The notes: a model not told the origin generated them from the letters alone. A stretch of DNA of 64,000 bases from Hyperoodon ampullatus (GCA_949752795.1 OX457063.1:65805783-65869782); one strand, 5' to 3'; positions 16,997-32,965 are shown, counted from the first letter of the stretch. Translations and numbers: made by a program.

Positions 16997-18222
16997 TAAG
17001 CACTATTTTCTTTCTGTTTTGTTTTTCAAGGATATAATTTACTGGTTTTCCTTCAAAGGGACAATGAAATCTCACTGATTTTGTCCATCTTGGTTCTTGC
17101 CTAAGTACTGCTTAATAGTTATCATCCAAGAGGACCATTATAGATAAATTAGCTACACAGAAAATATTTTCTTAACAATTTATACTGTGTGTGGGGTTTC
17201 CCACTTCATCAGCTCTTTCCTTACTCCTTCCGCCTCCATCCCTCTCATTTAATGGGAAAGAAAATATGATTAATATTCTCAACATGTAGCAATTGGTCTC
17301 TGAAAGTGTAGCAAAAGTATATCCCTTTGTAATTCAAATACTTTGGGAGGGGGAATACCCCCCCACCCCTAGTTGTATACATGTGAATAACTTTGGCAGA
17401 TTAACTGTTAGTCAAAATGATGGTAAATAATTATTTTTTCTTGGGACAGGGGCAATAGGCTTTCTTTGGAATTATAATAATAAGTTTGGGACATTACTAT
17501 TATTCAATTTTTTCTAGATCTTTGTAGTCTGAGTAAATGTAGTATGGACAAGTAGATAATGTTTGAAATACAATTTGTAATGCAATGTAGTTTTATATAT
17601 CATAACTATTATTTCATTTTAAGGTAGAGAACTATAAATGTGCTTCTGTATATGTACATGGAAAGTTATTTTAAATATATATATAATCAATACACCTGTT
17701 CAGTTACTATAATTTTCATATTATCCAACATCTAAGAATTATGAAAACATAATGATTAGTAGTGTATCTTGTATAAAAGACTTATATAATGATAATAATA
17801 TCTATTAAAGGGCACTCATTCTCTTAGTGGTATCTTCAGTAATTCTTGCCAGAGCTAAAATTTTAGAACTCACCAAATCTTGGGGAGACTCTCTCCACCT
17901 CACTAGAATGTCTCAAAAAGATGCCAGCTGCAAGGAGTAAACTCCTGTGCTCCTATGTTCAGGACTCCTTTGGAAGGTAGCAAGTTGGCACTGGTTGTGG
18001 TGAGGGCCAAGTGAATTGCCAGATTCACTATAGATAAGGCAAACAGTGAGGCAAGTCCCCTCCCCTCTATTCTGACTGCAGTGACCCAATGCAGAGCTTA
18101 GTAGTAGAATAAAGCCTATAAAATTCATACAAGGTCTGGATGAAAGGAGGGAAATTGCAAACTACCTACGTCACAAATTTTCAGTGGGCCATTTGCTTTA
18201 GAATATTCAATAGTACTTGTTT

Positions 18223-18585
18223 TTTTATTTTTTATAAATTTATTTATTTATTTATTTATTTTTGGCTGTGTTGGGTCTTTGTTGCTGTGCACGGGCTTTC
18301 TCTAGTTGCGGTGAGCGGGGGCTACTCTTCGTTGCGGTGCGCAGGCTTCTCATTGTCGTGGCTTCTCTTGTTGAAGAGCATGGGCTCTAGTCGCACAGGC
18401 TTCAATAGTTGTGGCATGTGGGCTCTGTAGTTGTGGCTTGCGGGCTCTAGAGCTCAGGCTCAGTAGTTATGGCGCACGGGCTTAGTTGTTCCGCGGCATG
18501 TGGGATCTTCCCGGGCCAGGGCTCGAACCCGTGTCCCTTGCATTGGCAGGCAGATTCTTAACCACTGCACCACCAAGGAAGCCCG
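18223..18585 (-). mobile_element. CHR-type SINE (tRNA-derived), long form
   Basis: Read on the minus strand, the element begins GGGCTTCCTTGGTGGTGCAG, has a tRNA-like B-box region (GGGTTCGAGCC) and ends in an (AAATAAAT)n tail, seen on the + strand as a T-rich run from 18223. The target-site duplication ATAGTACTTGTTT is present at 18210-18222 and 18586-18598. CHR SINEs are restricted to whales, hippos and ruminants. Retrotransposition depends on LINE proteins. Confidence 0.95.
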
Positions 18586-20177
18586 ATAGTACTTGTTTAT
18601 TGGATGTAAAATATCCCTGAAATCTTTTCTTCAGTGAGGTATGCCAGTTAGCTGGATTATGTGCAATATATCCAAAACTGTTGATAACACAGAAATAAAA
18701 TAACTCCTCCAAATATTTAGATATACTGCCTTGAAATGAGCTGTATTTTCCCAATAAATTTGCTATGAAGCAATTTCTGAAAGGTAATGAGTAACAAACA
18801 GCAGTTTAAGCATTTTTCCTCAAAGCCAGTTTACTATTTCTGGTGAACTTATACGAGTCCTAAGTGGCATTATCTAAAGGAACTCTCATGAAACCATAAA
18901 CTTAAGAATATGGACTGGAGAGGTAAAAGACAAAAATATGAAGCAAAACAGCTTTGTTTATCAGACTGTTGTCTAAGTAGACTGACTTGCCTTATAAATG
19001 CCTAGTAGAATACTCTACATTTTGCATATATGATTTAAAATCCATTTTTCTATTCTCCCAATTAGAAGATGGGCCAGAATTACTGAACCCATTTATAGAT
19101 GAGGACACTCAGACCAAAATAGCTTAAATAATTAGTTGAAGGTTACATAATGATAAATGATATATTGAACCCAATCACTTATTTATTTATTTAATCATTT
19201 ATCTATTCTCCAATTTAAGGAGATTAATTTAGCAAAAAATCTGTGCCAACCAGGCACAATGCTATAGTCCCTGGACATCACTGTTTAGTGAAGGAGGCAG
19301 ATGTAGAAACAAATAATTAAGATGCTAAAGTTGCAATGACAGGAATATGTATAGTATATTTTGGGATCACAGAGAAGTGGCATTAAACTCAGGTAATGGA
19401 AGACATCCTAGAGGAGCTAATAGCTGAGCCAAGCCTTACACACTGCATAGGTATTAGCCAGACAAAGGAAATGAGGATGATGGGGTGGGGGTGGGCGATA
19501 GCATTTAGATAAGATCAGCAGTTGGATTTAGGGGACAGGAAACTGTAAAAGATGCAGTCAAAGATATAATCAGGAGCCAGACCATAAAGGGCCTAGTAAG
19601 GCCTCATGGGTCTTTATGTTATTGGAAGTGCTTGAAGGAGACAGGTGGTTGGATTTTCACTTTAGATATAGCTATATGGAGGATAAATTTTAGGAGAACA
19701 GTATTGGAGACAAGGGCATCCATTTAGGAGGCCTTGTCAGAGGACAGGGGAGGATGAGGACTCAAACCAGGAGGGGAGCCATGAGAATGGAGAAGGAATA
19801 TGATCAAGATATATTTAGGAGGTAAAACTGACAGAACATCATGATGATTTGGTTGGAATGTGAAGGAGAGCAAGCAATCAAGGACAACTCTCAGGGTTTT
19901 AGCTTGGATGACTTCATGGGTAGTGGAAGCTGAAGTGGGGAACACAGGAGAAAACTGTTGAGTGCAGTGTGAGGTACCTGTGATCCCACAGGTACAAGTC
20001 TGAAACTGGGAAGAAGTGGTATTTGATTATGTAAAATTGACTGCAGTCACATATTACCAATTTGAATAGTGGGCTAAGGATTGAACGCTGGGGCACTTGA
20101 ACATTTACTAGAGATAATGAAGGAGATGGGAATAGTGATCAGAAAGGAGGAGGAGAACCAGGGGGTAGGGGAGTTGG

Positions 20178-20375
20178 TTTTTGACCTGAGTTGAAATCCT
20201 GTTTCCATCACTACATAGCTATGTGTACCCTTGGGTATATTATTTAACCTCTCTGAGCCTAAATTCTTCATTTCTAAAATGGGGATATTAATTCCAACCT
20301 CTTAGAATTGTTATAAAGAGAAACTTAACATAGTACTTGGCACGTGGTATTTAGTAAACAGTTATTTTTATTGTA
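20178..20375 (+). repeat. MIR SINE
   Basis: The MIR core is visible: CATAGCTATGTGTACCCTTG, TTTAACCTCTCTGAGCCTAA, AAAATGGGGATATTAATTCC, and the CACGTGGTATTTAGTAAACA end. Confidence 0.85.
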
Positions 20376-20821
20376 AAGATACAGTTGAAACAAACAAAAT
20401 CATCATGTATTTTTGCCAGTTGAAACGTTCTATCACCATATTAGATGTTTAGAGCATTATGTAGTCATTTTAATTCTCAATATCCTATAATCAAATCAAA
20501 CTGTACAATAAATAAATATCTTTAAAGTGACGTGCTTATTACAGCCTAATCACAAAAGAAATATTAATGTATTTATTGAAGAATCACTCAGGGTCATTTT
20601 CTACTTAAAAGAGGAAATAGCTTCATTAAAGAAAAAGATTACATAGCTTTTAGATATGTTATGATTTTAAGTAAGGATCAAATCTTCTGCCTATATGTAC
20701 ATATATATTTGTTCAGTAACCTTATTTTTATGAATCTGGAAAGTGATAAAGTAATAACATAAATCACACTTTTACTTTAAAACCAAGAAATGATACTTAT
20801 TGTATTAAATTTTCTTTATCT

Positions 20822-21682
20822 TTTAAAATTGAAATATAGTTGGTTTACAGTATTACTTTCAGGTATACAACATAGTGATGCAATATTTTTATAGATTAAA
20901 CTCTGTTTAAAGTTATTATAAAATACTGGCTATATTCCCTATGCTGTATGTTATATCCTTGTATCTCATTTTATACCTGGTAGCTTATATATCTTAACCC
21001 CCTTCCCCTATCTTGCCCTTCACCCCACCCCCTCCCTACTGGTAACCACTAGTTTGTTCTATGTATCTGTGAGTCTGTTTCTGTTTTGTTAGATTCATTT
21101 TTTTTGTTTTTGTTTTTTAGATTCCACATGTAAGTGAAAACATATAGCATTTGTATTTCTCTGACTTATTTCACTAAGCATAATACCTTCCAGGTCCATC
21201 CATGTTGTTAAAAATGGCAAAATTTCATTCTTTTTTATGGCTGAGTAGTATTCTCATTGTATATATATACCACTTCTTTATTCCTTCATCTGTTGATGGA
21301 CACACTTAGGTTGCTTCCATATCTTGGCTATTGTAAATAATGCTGCTATGAACATTAGAGTACATGTATCTTTTTAAAGTAGTGTCTTCACTTGATATAT
21401 CGAGCTAGTTCTCCTCCCTCCAGATGTGGTCAGGGATACGCACACTGGCAATGGCTGCCTCTGCCCTGGTCAGAGGGTCTGTGCGGGCTCCATTCCCTCT
21501 AAATGTGTGCACTCTCACTGGCAATGGCAGCCCCTGCCCTAGTGGAGAGCAGTGCCAGAGCGAGAGGGGCTGGAGCAGGAACCCAGTGAAGGCTAGGGAG
21601 TGTGCTGGCAAGCCAGCCAAAGCACCAGGCTGTTTCCAATATGCTTTCTCTCTGCTGTGTGTGTGTGTGTGTGTGTGGTGTG

Positions 21683-21742
<60 letters not shown>

Positions 21743-22185
21743 TGGCGGGGGGGTAAGCAAGTCTGTGCATGCACTCTTCAAGAGCGGAGTCTTGGTTTCT
21801 TACAGCCCTCCAGTAAGCCCCACTTGTTTTCAAACCAGCTAAGGGGCTCATCTTCCCAGTGTTGGACCCCAGGGCTGGGATGCCTGAATGTGGCTTGAAC
21901 CCCATGCTCCCCAGGGAGGATCTCCAAGCTGGTGATACCCCCTCCTCTTCTGTGTGCGACTCCCGACCAGATATCTTCTCCTCCCTTCCTACCAGACTCC
22001 TTTATGTGGACCTTTCTCTACAGTCTTTGTTGTAGAGGAGTCATTATTGCTAGTCTCCAGGTCATTTTCAGCGAGAGTTGCTCAGCAAGTAGTTGTATTT
22101 TTGATATATTCATTGGGGCAGGGGGTGGGGTGTGCAGGTAGGTTCAGTGTCCTCGCACTCCACCATCTTGATCTCTCAAGTGTTG
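20822..22185 (-). mobile_element. LINE-1 with 5'UTR-like segment joined to 3' end
   Basis: On the minus strand the right-hand end reads GAGATCAAGATGGTGGAGTG, the typical start of an L1 5' UTR. The left part, about 20822-21391, is a standard L1 3' end in reverse (GTCCATCCATGTTGTTAAAA, TTGCTTCCATATCTTGGCTA, and so on). There is no ORF1 and almost no ORF2 between them. Near-matching target-site duplications flank the whole unit: AATTTTCTTTATCT at 20808-20821 and AATTTTCTTAAATCT at 22186-22200. This supports a single insertion of an internally deleted or spliced L1 RNA. The alternative is two unrelated elements that happen to abut near 21391. Confidence 0.65.
21656..21744. repeat. (GT)n microsatellite with 29-bp higher-order period
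   Basis: A GT repeat is interrupted by GG at 21677-21678, 21706-21707 and 21735-21736, exactly 29 bases apart. The array is therefore a tandem of (GT)14-G units. It lies inside the L1 5'UTR-like segment. Confidence 0.93.
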
Positions 22186-23159
22186 AATTTTCTTAAATCT
22201 GCATACTTTCCCTATGGATTAGGTTTTAGAATCCAAGTTTCTTGACATTTATATCTTATCCAAGTTTGTTCTGTTCTACATGAAGTGAGTTGCTTAAATT
22301 CTGAACTGATAGTCCAGAGCAACGTGCGCTTCTCATTTTCCTCTATTTCTCATACCATTCACAGATGTGACCCTGGCTTTTTTTTTTAACTAATGAGGAT
22401 AAGGGTAATGTGTGACAATGTAGGCAGTGAAGGTAAGTGGCAATTATCTCCATTAATAACTAGAAATGTGATTATATGAACATCTATTGCTTAATCAAGT
22501 AGCTTTTAGAGTGTCCATCAGTTAAAATGTTTATTATTAAATGTCAGTGGGGAAGAGAAAATAGTAGAAGAGACTCTGTAAGGAGGCCCTCTGGACTAGA
22601 AGACTGAATTTTGACTAATTTTTCATTTCATGGACTCATGGAGCTTTCTCTTCCTCTTTTAAGCTCATTTTTTCCTGACTTGACCAGCTAGTGTAAAAAT
22701 TAGTATGCAGATTTGACATCTGGGAAACTCTCTTTACCTCTTGATTCCAATGATGTATTCATGTAATTTCCTGCACCACGTCTCCATATTTATTCTCTCT
22801 TCCAAAAGTAGTCATTTCACCCTCTAATAACTACTTAAGTTTGTTAAAGGAAAAACATACTAATTACCTTAAATTGATACAAGGTGTTTATAAACATTTT
22901 AAATATCTCGTTGAAGAATGAAATAACAAACTCCTAAAATTTTGTCTATTTATTCAACAAATAATGTTGAATTATTTTTATTCTTTAATGGTGATGTCAC
23001 TGTAATTTTTCATAGTTAGGGAAAACATTTTTATGACTCTATTACTTTTGAAAACTCTTTGTAGTTAAATATCCATCTTCTTCGCTATAAAATTGCAGTT
23101 GGTTTCACCAATTTTCCCTAAAAAGTCATGAAGTATTGCATACAAACAGTTGTCATAAT

Positions 23160-23272
23160 ACCTACTTCATCAGATTGTTATCAGGATTAAATGAAGTAAT
23201 GTATATAAAGATTTAATACAATTCTTGGCACGTATAAACTTTTCAATAAATACTAGCTGTTTTTGTTATTAA
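23160..23272 (+). repeat. MIR SINE 3' part
   Basis: The stretch around ATTGTTATCAGGATTAAATG ... TTCTTGGCACGTATAAACTT matches the 3' half of a MIR. Confidence 0.6.
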
Positions 23273-23360
23273 AGGTGAGAGAACCAAGATTCTCTGATTG
23301 TTTTTCACTGAAATATTTTACCTCTTTTTAGATATTTAGAACTTTTACATAGTCAATTAA

Positions 23361-23400
23361 CCCATAAGATAGTAAATAAACCCATAAGATAGTAAATAAA
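23361..23400. repeat. Perfect 20-bp tandem duplication
   Basis: CCCATAAGATAGTAAATAAA occurs at 23361-23380 and again at 23381-23400 with no mismatch. Confidence 0.97.
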
Positions 23401-23840
23401 AATGCATAACAAATATCTATTAAACTTATGTTCATACTTTTATACAAAAGAAATAGTAAGGATAAAGCTATTTAACACATTACACAAGGTGTAATATTGT
23501 CAGGCAACTGGGCAGTTTGTGATACTGTCAAGACGTTTGCTAAACAGTCCACAAAAGGGGCCCCAGCCCAACCCCAGCTCAGCTTAAATTGCCCTACAGA
23601 GTCTTGGGATTGGATTCCTATCCAGTCACCCAGAATCATGCTTAGCAAACTCCTCACTGGGAAAACAACTCAGTCTGACTCCACAAGATGCCCAGGGCCC
23701 CTTAAAACTGGAAAAGGTAGGTAAATAAAAGACAGTATGTGAATAGATTATATCAACTTGGACAGTACTCAAAAATAACAGTAAAAAGGAAAGAGAAAAG
23801 TTGCAGAATGGTAGGTATATCAGGACACCATTTGTATGAT

Positions 23841-23926
23841 ATATATATAAAACACAAGTAAAAGACAATACTAGGTACTGTTCATATATATAAAAAACAC
23901 GTAAAAGACAATACTAGGTACTGTTC
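23841..23926. repeat. 43-bp tandem duplication
   Basis: Two abutting 43-base copies (23841-23883 and 23884-23926) share AAAGACAATACTAGGTACTG and its flanks, differing only in a few bases near the A-rich middle. Confidence 0.92.
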
Positions 23927-24524
23927 ATGGGTATATAAAATATTAAAACACACTGTAAGAATACACAACACAGTTAGTTGCATTTGGGGAGGAGGGTGGG
24001 AGAGTATGGGACTAGGAATTGATAACAAATGGGAACTTCAGCTTAATTTTTTTATAAAAAAGAATTAAAGGAAATATGTAATTTATTAACAGTATTTTTG
24101 GAAATGGGTTTGATAGGGATTGCTAATTTATTCTATGCACTTTTCTGCATTGTTTACATTTCTAAAAGTAAGTGGGAAGAATATAAAAGCTAGAGGCTAG
24201 CTTACAGGCCAATAAAAGGTGGGGGAAGAGGTTGGTGCTGCATTGCCCTTATAATTTAGTTACAACCACTACATTAATCTTTCCTTTCAGTTAAACTGAC
24301 TTAAGTGCATATATATTTCCCAAAATATGGAGCCGTTGTTTCAGCTTTAGACAAATATTTTTATTTAGTAAATATATGGAGCATCCACAAGGTGCCTAGC
24401 AGTACACTACTCAGGATTATATACAGAAACTAAATGTATGAATTTTTCAGTCCTGGTGTATGAGGGTAAAACTTGGTGAGGGCTGTGGTAAACCAAAAGG
24501 CCTCATCTAAAAGCATTCCACAAG

Positions 24525-24846
24525 GGCTTCTCTGGTGGCGCAGTGGTCGAGAATCCACCTGCCAATGCAGGGGACACGGTTTCAAGCCCTGGTCTGGGAA
24601 GATCCCACATGCCGCGGAGCAACTAAGCCCGTGCACCACAACTACTGAAGCCCGCACGCCTAGAGCCTGTGCTCCACAGCAAGAGAAGCCACCACAATGA
24701 GAAGCCCGCGCACTGCAACGAAGGGCTAACCGCAACTAGAGAAATCCTGCGTGCAGCAATGAAGACCCAACGCAGCCAAAAATAAATAAGTAAAATAAAT
24801 AAATTTATAAAAACAAAATAAATAAATATTTTAAATAAATAAATAA
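24525..24846 (+). mobile_element. CHR-type SINE, long form
   Basis: The + strand starts GGCTTCTCTGGTGGCGCAGT, carries the tRNA-like head and the CHR body, and ends in an AAATAAAT-type tail. Flanking target-site copies are near AAAAGCATTCCAC (24509-24521) and AAAAACATTCCAC (24848-24860). Confidence 0.93.
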
Positions 24847-25845
24847 TAAAAACATTCCACTAAAGCTCAAATATGTTTCTAAACATGATGTGAGCCAAAC
24901 CAAATGGGTCTGTGAGCCAAAGTCTTCTACAACTGCAAATTTCCAGTCTCCATGTAGATGCTGGGATAGGACTTAATTCTTTGGAAAGCCATGCTAACAG
25001 CCTATTTTGAAAAGGTTTACCTCTGCAGCTTTTCTGGTAATTGTTGTGACAAGATAAATGAAATGAATCACCTTAGTACTCAGAATGATTGGGTAATTAT
25101 TTATATGCACCAAGAAGGAAAAATTAGAGTGGACATAACTATAGACATGGATAGTGTAGATTTGCCTGATTTTAGTAATTAGTTCAACAGCTTCCTAGAT
25201 AAAACTTTCAATCATGGCAGATGTTCCATGTGTTATAGTACATGTGATGGTATGCTGAGTGGAGAGAAAAGGTCAGACGAGTGATAGACACTCTGAGTCC
25301 ATCCTTCTTTATTTGCTCAAATAGTTATGTCATTTTGGTTTGTGCGGGTGGGGGAAATGTGGCAGAGCCTCAGGTGTAGCGAGTTGAACTGTTTCCCACC
25401 TGGAACAAATGTGTACCAGGATTTCAGCCTTCACTTGCTCAACTCCTGAAGCCAGGACGCTCCAGAGAGGGTAGAGGGAGCTCCCTAGTGGCCAGAGCCT
25501 GAAGTTCAGAGCCCTTCCTCTGGCCACACAGCCGGACCGCCTGCAAAAGAGACAAGCCAGAACAAAAGGCAATGCAAAGCAGGCTGGACTCTAAGAGGAC
25601 AAGCTACATCTGTGGGAAAAGAGACCTATGGCCCAGCTTTCTTGCAAAATCATCAGGAAGAAACATGTGGAAGGGGAAAGAATCCGTTTTCCCCAATCAT
25701 GTGTTCAAATTTTTTTCTGTAGTTATGTGACTCTATCATTAGTATTCAGTCGTGAGAATCCCAGAGTGTTTTGTCATCTGAATTGTCAGATGTGAATATA
25801 AATTGACTTTCTCTTGTGGAATGAGTACTTCTGTTCTCTGATTAG

Positions 25846-29037
<3,192 letters not shown>

Positions 29038-29093
29038 CAGGGACTACTCCACCAATGCGCAGTGTTTATTAAAGGAATGTGCACAGATATAGC

Positions 29094-29403
29094 TGTATAT
29101 AAGTATTGATATAGCCACTGTTATATCAATATTTATACTATGGCAGATGGTTAACACCGCCACAGGGTGCTAAAAGAAACAGTGATACAATATATTTTTT
29201 TTTTGATCAGGAAGGATAATGAATGCTGGAAAACCAATCAGAATCCCTGAATGATGAGAGTGATAGTCAAGAGATTACTGAGAAACTCTTTTTCTATAAT
29301 ACTAAAATTGTGATTATAAGAAATAGTCCAAATGTTTCTGAAGAATTTTCCATGTTGTATATAGAAAATGCAGAATTTCATGGTGATATCAAAAATGTAA
29401 ATA
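29094..29403 (+). promoter_or_regulatory. Cluster of three Pumilio response elements
   Basis: The motif UGUANAUA, bound by PUM1/PUM2 in mRNA, occurs as TGTATATA at 29094-29101 and 29356-29363 and as TGTAAATA at 29396-29403. All three lie within 370 bases of the MBD5 stop. The motif is known; binding here is inference. Confidence 0.55.
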
Positions 29404-29532
29404 TTGTACAATATTGTCATGTACAAGCATACCTAATGCACACTTTATCTTTTATTGTACAAAGAAATAGTGTACAAAATTCTTTGGTTTCTATGGAGTA
29501 CACCTACCAGAGACTACAAGTGTAAAGTGATA

Positions 29533-29538
29533 AATAAA
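29533..29538 (+). promoter_or_regulatory. Proximal poly(A) signal candidate
   Basis: AATAAA lies about 500 bases after the MBD5 stop. It could give a short 3' UTR isoform that still carries the three proximal Pumilio motifs. There is no direct evidence of use. Confidence 0.3.
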
Positions 29539-31524
29539 AATACAACCTAAATGCTTTTCTATGATAATGTAAAAGATGCTGTTTTTGTATTTAACAGCAG
29601 AGAAAAGGCATGATAATGTATTAACTGAATTATGACATACACTGCACACCACTGAGTGTCCATTTATATTGTCTGTTTGGAATGAACCTTGCCTGGAAGC
29701 ACTGGACTTGATTTCGGGTGTCTAGGAAATCGAAACCTTGCAGATTTCTAAAGGGACAAGGGCTCACAGGTCTAAATTAAGAATTCAGAAACTGCAACCA
29801 TTTGTTGCATATTTTTTTTACCTAAGTTTTAAAGTAGAATAGGTTTTATAAAAAAAAAATCTTAGATGGGATATTTTACTCAATCATTTCTGTAGTTAAC
29901 ATTTGATAGCCACCTCTTGAACTAGAAAGCTTATGCTGCACCACCACTAACGCTCAGAGTTGAGGTTTTTTTGCAGACAATACCTGACAAGATAAAACTT
30001 TCTGTTTCCATACATGGAGGCAAAGCCCCGCTTTGAAACCATTATCAGAGGTAAGGTTGATTATAATTCAGTTTTTCTATAGCAGCAAAAATAAGTACAA
30101 ATCATCAAAGCAAGTTTCACATCCATTCATCAGTATTCCTTACACCAGAAGTTAAGGTGGCTTACGAAATTATTATCAATGGTAATTTTTTATCAGTATT
30201 ATGTAAGATATCAGATTTATTTTATTTAAAGAATTATTTATACCATTAACAGATTCTTATATATATTAATGTGGCTGAAATGTGCAGGTTGAATCTATTA
30301 ACCAAATTATTTATATTATATTAAGTAAAACAATGTGAAACAAATGTAGAGAGAAAATACTACATTGCAAGTATACAAACCTAAAACTGTGAGCCATTGT
30401 AAAGTACAAGGTTATTAATAAGAAATGTAGCACAACATAAATGTCTTCTTTTCACAGTTTTTGTGGTGGTGGTATAACCCTATCTCCCAGGCAATTGAGC
30501 CAAGTTTCAGGCCTTCAGCCTGAAATTGATTGGATTGGATTCAATTGATGGATTGTCAAAGGAAGGGATCCCTTATCCCTTTTTTCTTAGAGCCACCAAC
30601 CCCACCTCCAAACCCTTAACCCTCTGGAGAGCACTGCCTCTTCCCCTCACCTGGGATTCCTTCCACAGCCTACTGCTTCGGCTTCTGGGAGGCCCTCCAA
30701 TGGCAGACTCTGAACCCGTTAAATGCCCACCACCTCGCTTCTCTTCTCTCATCCACCCCTCCAGCTCCTCTGTCCCATGATGTAGCAGAGTTCCAGTCAC
30801 TCAGGAAAAAGGAGACCAAGGTCATTCCTCTGTTTGGTTTCTCGGGGCCACAGCACAGAGCACTGCACCTGGGCTCACTTTTGATATCAACAGCTCTTAG
30901 TTCTTCTCCCAGGTCTCCTGTGTCTCTCTGTCCTTTCCATTCCCACTCTCACGCCTACCCCCAAGCCTGATGGAATGCAACTGGCTACACTGGGCTTCAT
31001 GGCCTGGAGGCAGGAACCCTTCCTTCTGGGGGTAGGTTGAGTTTGTCTTTCCTGTCATGGCCAGATTGCCTGCCTGGTCCTTCCTGCAGTCACCTGAAGT
31101 AACCTTGTGTACTTTAGTTGACTATTTTTGTTATAAGTTGATGTATTTGGTATGTTTAAACCATTAATGTTGTCCTTTTTTGGTACCAGTCTGCTTTTCT
31201 ACTGTTTTGTCTACACGGTTATTTTTATTTACAGATTCACAGCATATGTGTGTTTGCGTGTTGGGTGTGTCTGCGTGTATGTGGGTTTGTGTGTGTGTTG
31301 ATATGTAGTTTTTTTAGCCTTTGCTTTTTTGTCTTCAGACTGAGTTTATGTCTGCCAAGCCTTCTTTTTGATATTTTAAACTAATTAGGTTTCTGCATCC
31401 CTGACCCGTGTATACTTTACATCAGTAGACCATGTAAAGTATGTTTGTGCCCGTGATTTCACTGGTTGCTTATGGCTTGATGTGGGTGCTAGGTATTGTT
31501 TCAGTCCACACAGCTTTTTTTATC

Positions 31525-31730
31525 TTTTTTTTTTTTTGCGGTACGCGGGCCTCTCACTGTTGTGGCCTCTCCCTTTGTGGAGCACAGGCTCCGGACGCAC
31601 AGGCTCAGCGGCCATGGCTCACGGGCCCAGCCACTCCGCGGCATGTGGGATCTTCCTGGACCGGGGCACGAACCCGTGTCCCCTGCATCGGCAGGCAGAC
31701 TCTCAACCACTGCGCCACCAGGGAAGCCCG
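31525..31730 (-). mobile_element. CHR-type SINE, short form, in the probable 3' UTR
   Basis: The + strand shows a T-run then GCGGTACGCGGGCCTCTCAC and ends CCAGGGAAGCCCG, the reverse of a short cetacean CHR SINE whose minus strand starts CGGGCTTCCCTGGTGGCGCA. The low divergence suggests a fairly young insertion. The flanks are T-rich, so target-site copies are hard to fix. Confidence 0.93.
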
Positions 31731-31786
31731 GTTTTTTTTCTTTTTTTCTCTCTTCTACAGTTCTATGGTTTCATGTAAGCAGTTAA

Positions 31787-31794
31787 TGTAAATA
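31787..31794 (+). promoter_or_regulatory. Pumilio response element candidate
   Basis: TGTAAATA matches UGUANAUA inside the probable MBD5 3' UTR. Confidence 0.4.
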
Positions 31795-32965
31795 TTGTTA
31801 GCATTACAGGTCATGCAGTGCTGTAACATTTTTTTAAATGTTGCACCTACTTTACAATTAAAAAAATTGGTCACTCGTACTTGAATTTTGCCCATAGAGC
31901 CATTTCTTTCTCTTTGTATTAAAGCCAATTCATTTTTTTAAAATGAAGGCTAGCTCTTCTACATTAGTACATTTTTTTATTCCCTAAAATAAACTTTTTT
32001 TTCAACAAATCTGAGAATGGAAACAGAATGAAAAAATTTTGCTCTTTTAAAGAACTTAATAGTCCCTGATTTTATTTTGTGCCCTTTAACAATCTTAGGA
32101 AGCACAAGGAGAATAAATTATACCTTTAGGTGTTTTTTTAAGATTATTTCAAATGAGTGAAATCTAACTGAGCAGCACTTATTTAATCTGTCTTGTTTGT
32201 AGCGTTAAAAGCAATCATGGTTTTTATTTATTTAAGGAACATTTTTGGTTTGTACTTTTTAGTCCTATTGTGCATGAAAATTCTTTGAGAAGAATATTCA
32301 TCCCCTGTGATATCGTGGGCCACTTTTAGTCTTTTATTTGAACCCTGACTTTGAGTTATTTGCTACATCTGTTTTTTAAGTAAACACAAGCTTCTTTTTT
32401 GAACGTAACACTGCAGAATTTTGGGAGGAGTGGAGGGTGGTTGTTCTACTTTCCATAAGTTTTATGAAGATTTTCAGCTGACTTATCCCATGAGGTGATT
32501 CTTTTTTTCATGTCAGACCATGATAACATATTGTAGTTAACTTTGGTCATCTTCCATGCAGTTTGCAAAGTTCCCTTGTAAGTCACAAGTGGTTTCGCAT
32601 TGAGATTTTAAAATCTAAGATGCTTAAGATGCTGGTGACATTGCTCTTTCTGAAAAGAAAGACAAGATTCTAGACCTTACTGAAAATCTGATATCTTGTT
32701 TACTTTGCCCATTTATGCCCAAGTGATGTAATGCAAGACTCAAGGCTTTTCAATGTAGTGTATAAAATGAGTTATGCATTACTTGACTCATTTGGGGACT
32801 ATGAACAAATACTATCAACCAACCAGAGCTGTAATACTGAATTATTGTTTATCTTTTTCTTTCATTCACTCTGTCACATTTGCATTAGCCAAAGAGATAA
32901 GAAAATTAGTAATTCATATGTGTAAACAACCCAGAAGTGAATATTAAATCAGTGAGCCAAAAAGC

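Noticed and set aside
18500..18585. tRNA-like box B sequence
   Set aside because: It belongs to a tRNA-derived CHR SINE head and not to a functional tRNA gene; the same holds at the other CHR copies.
21405..21905. 166-codon minus-strand open frame with a His/Thr-rich centre
   Set aside because: The His/Thr run is only the translated CA/GT microsatellite, and the rest lies in an L1 5'UTR-like segment.
23841..23926. Repeat pair considered as a CRISPR-like or regulatory array
   Set aside because: Only two abutting copies without spacers in a vertebrate intron: a simple tandem duplication.
29223..29525. 100-codon open frame after the MBD5 stop
   Set aside because: It lies in the probable 3' UTR, is AT-rich, and has no recognisable motif.
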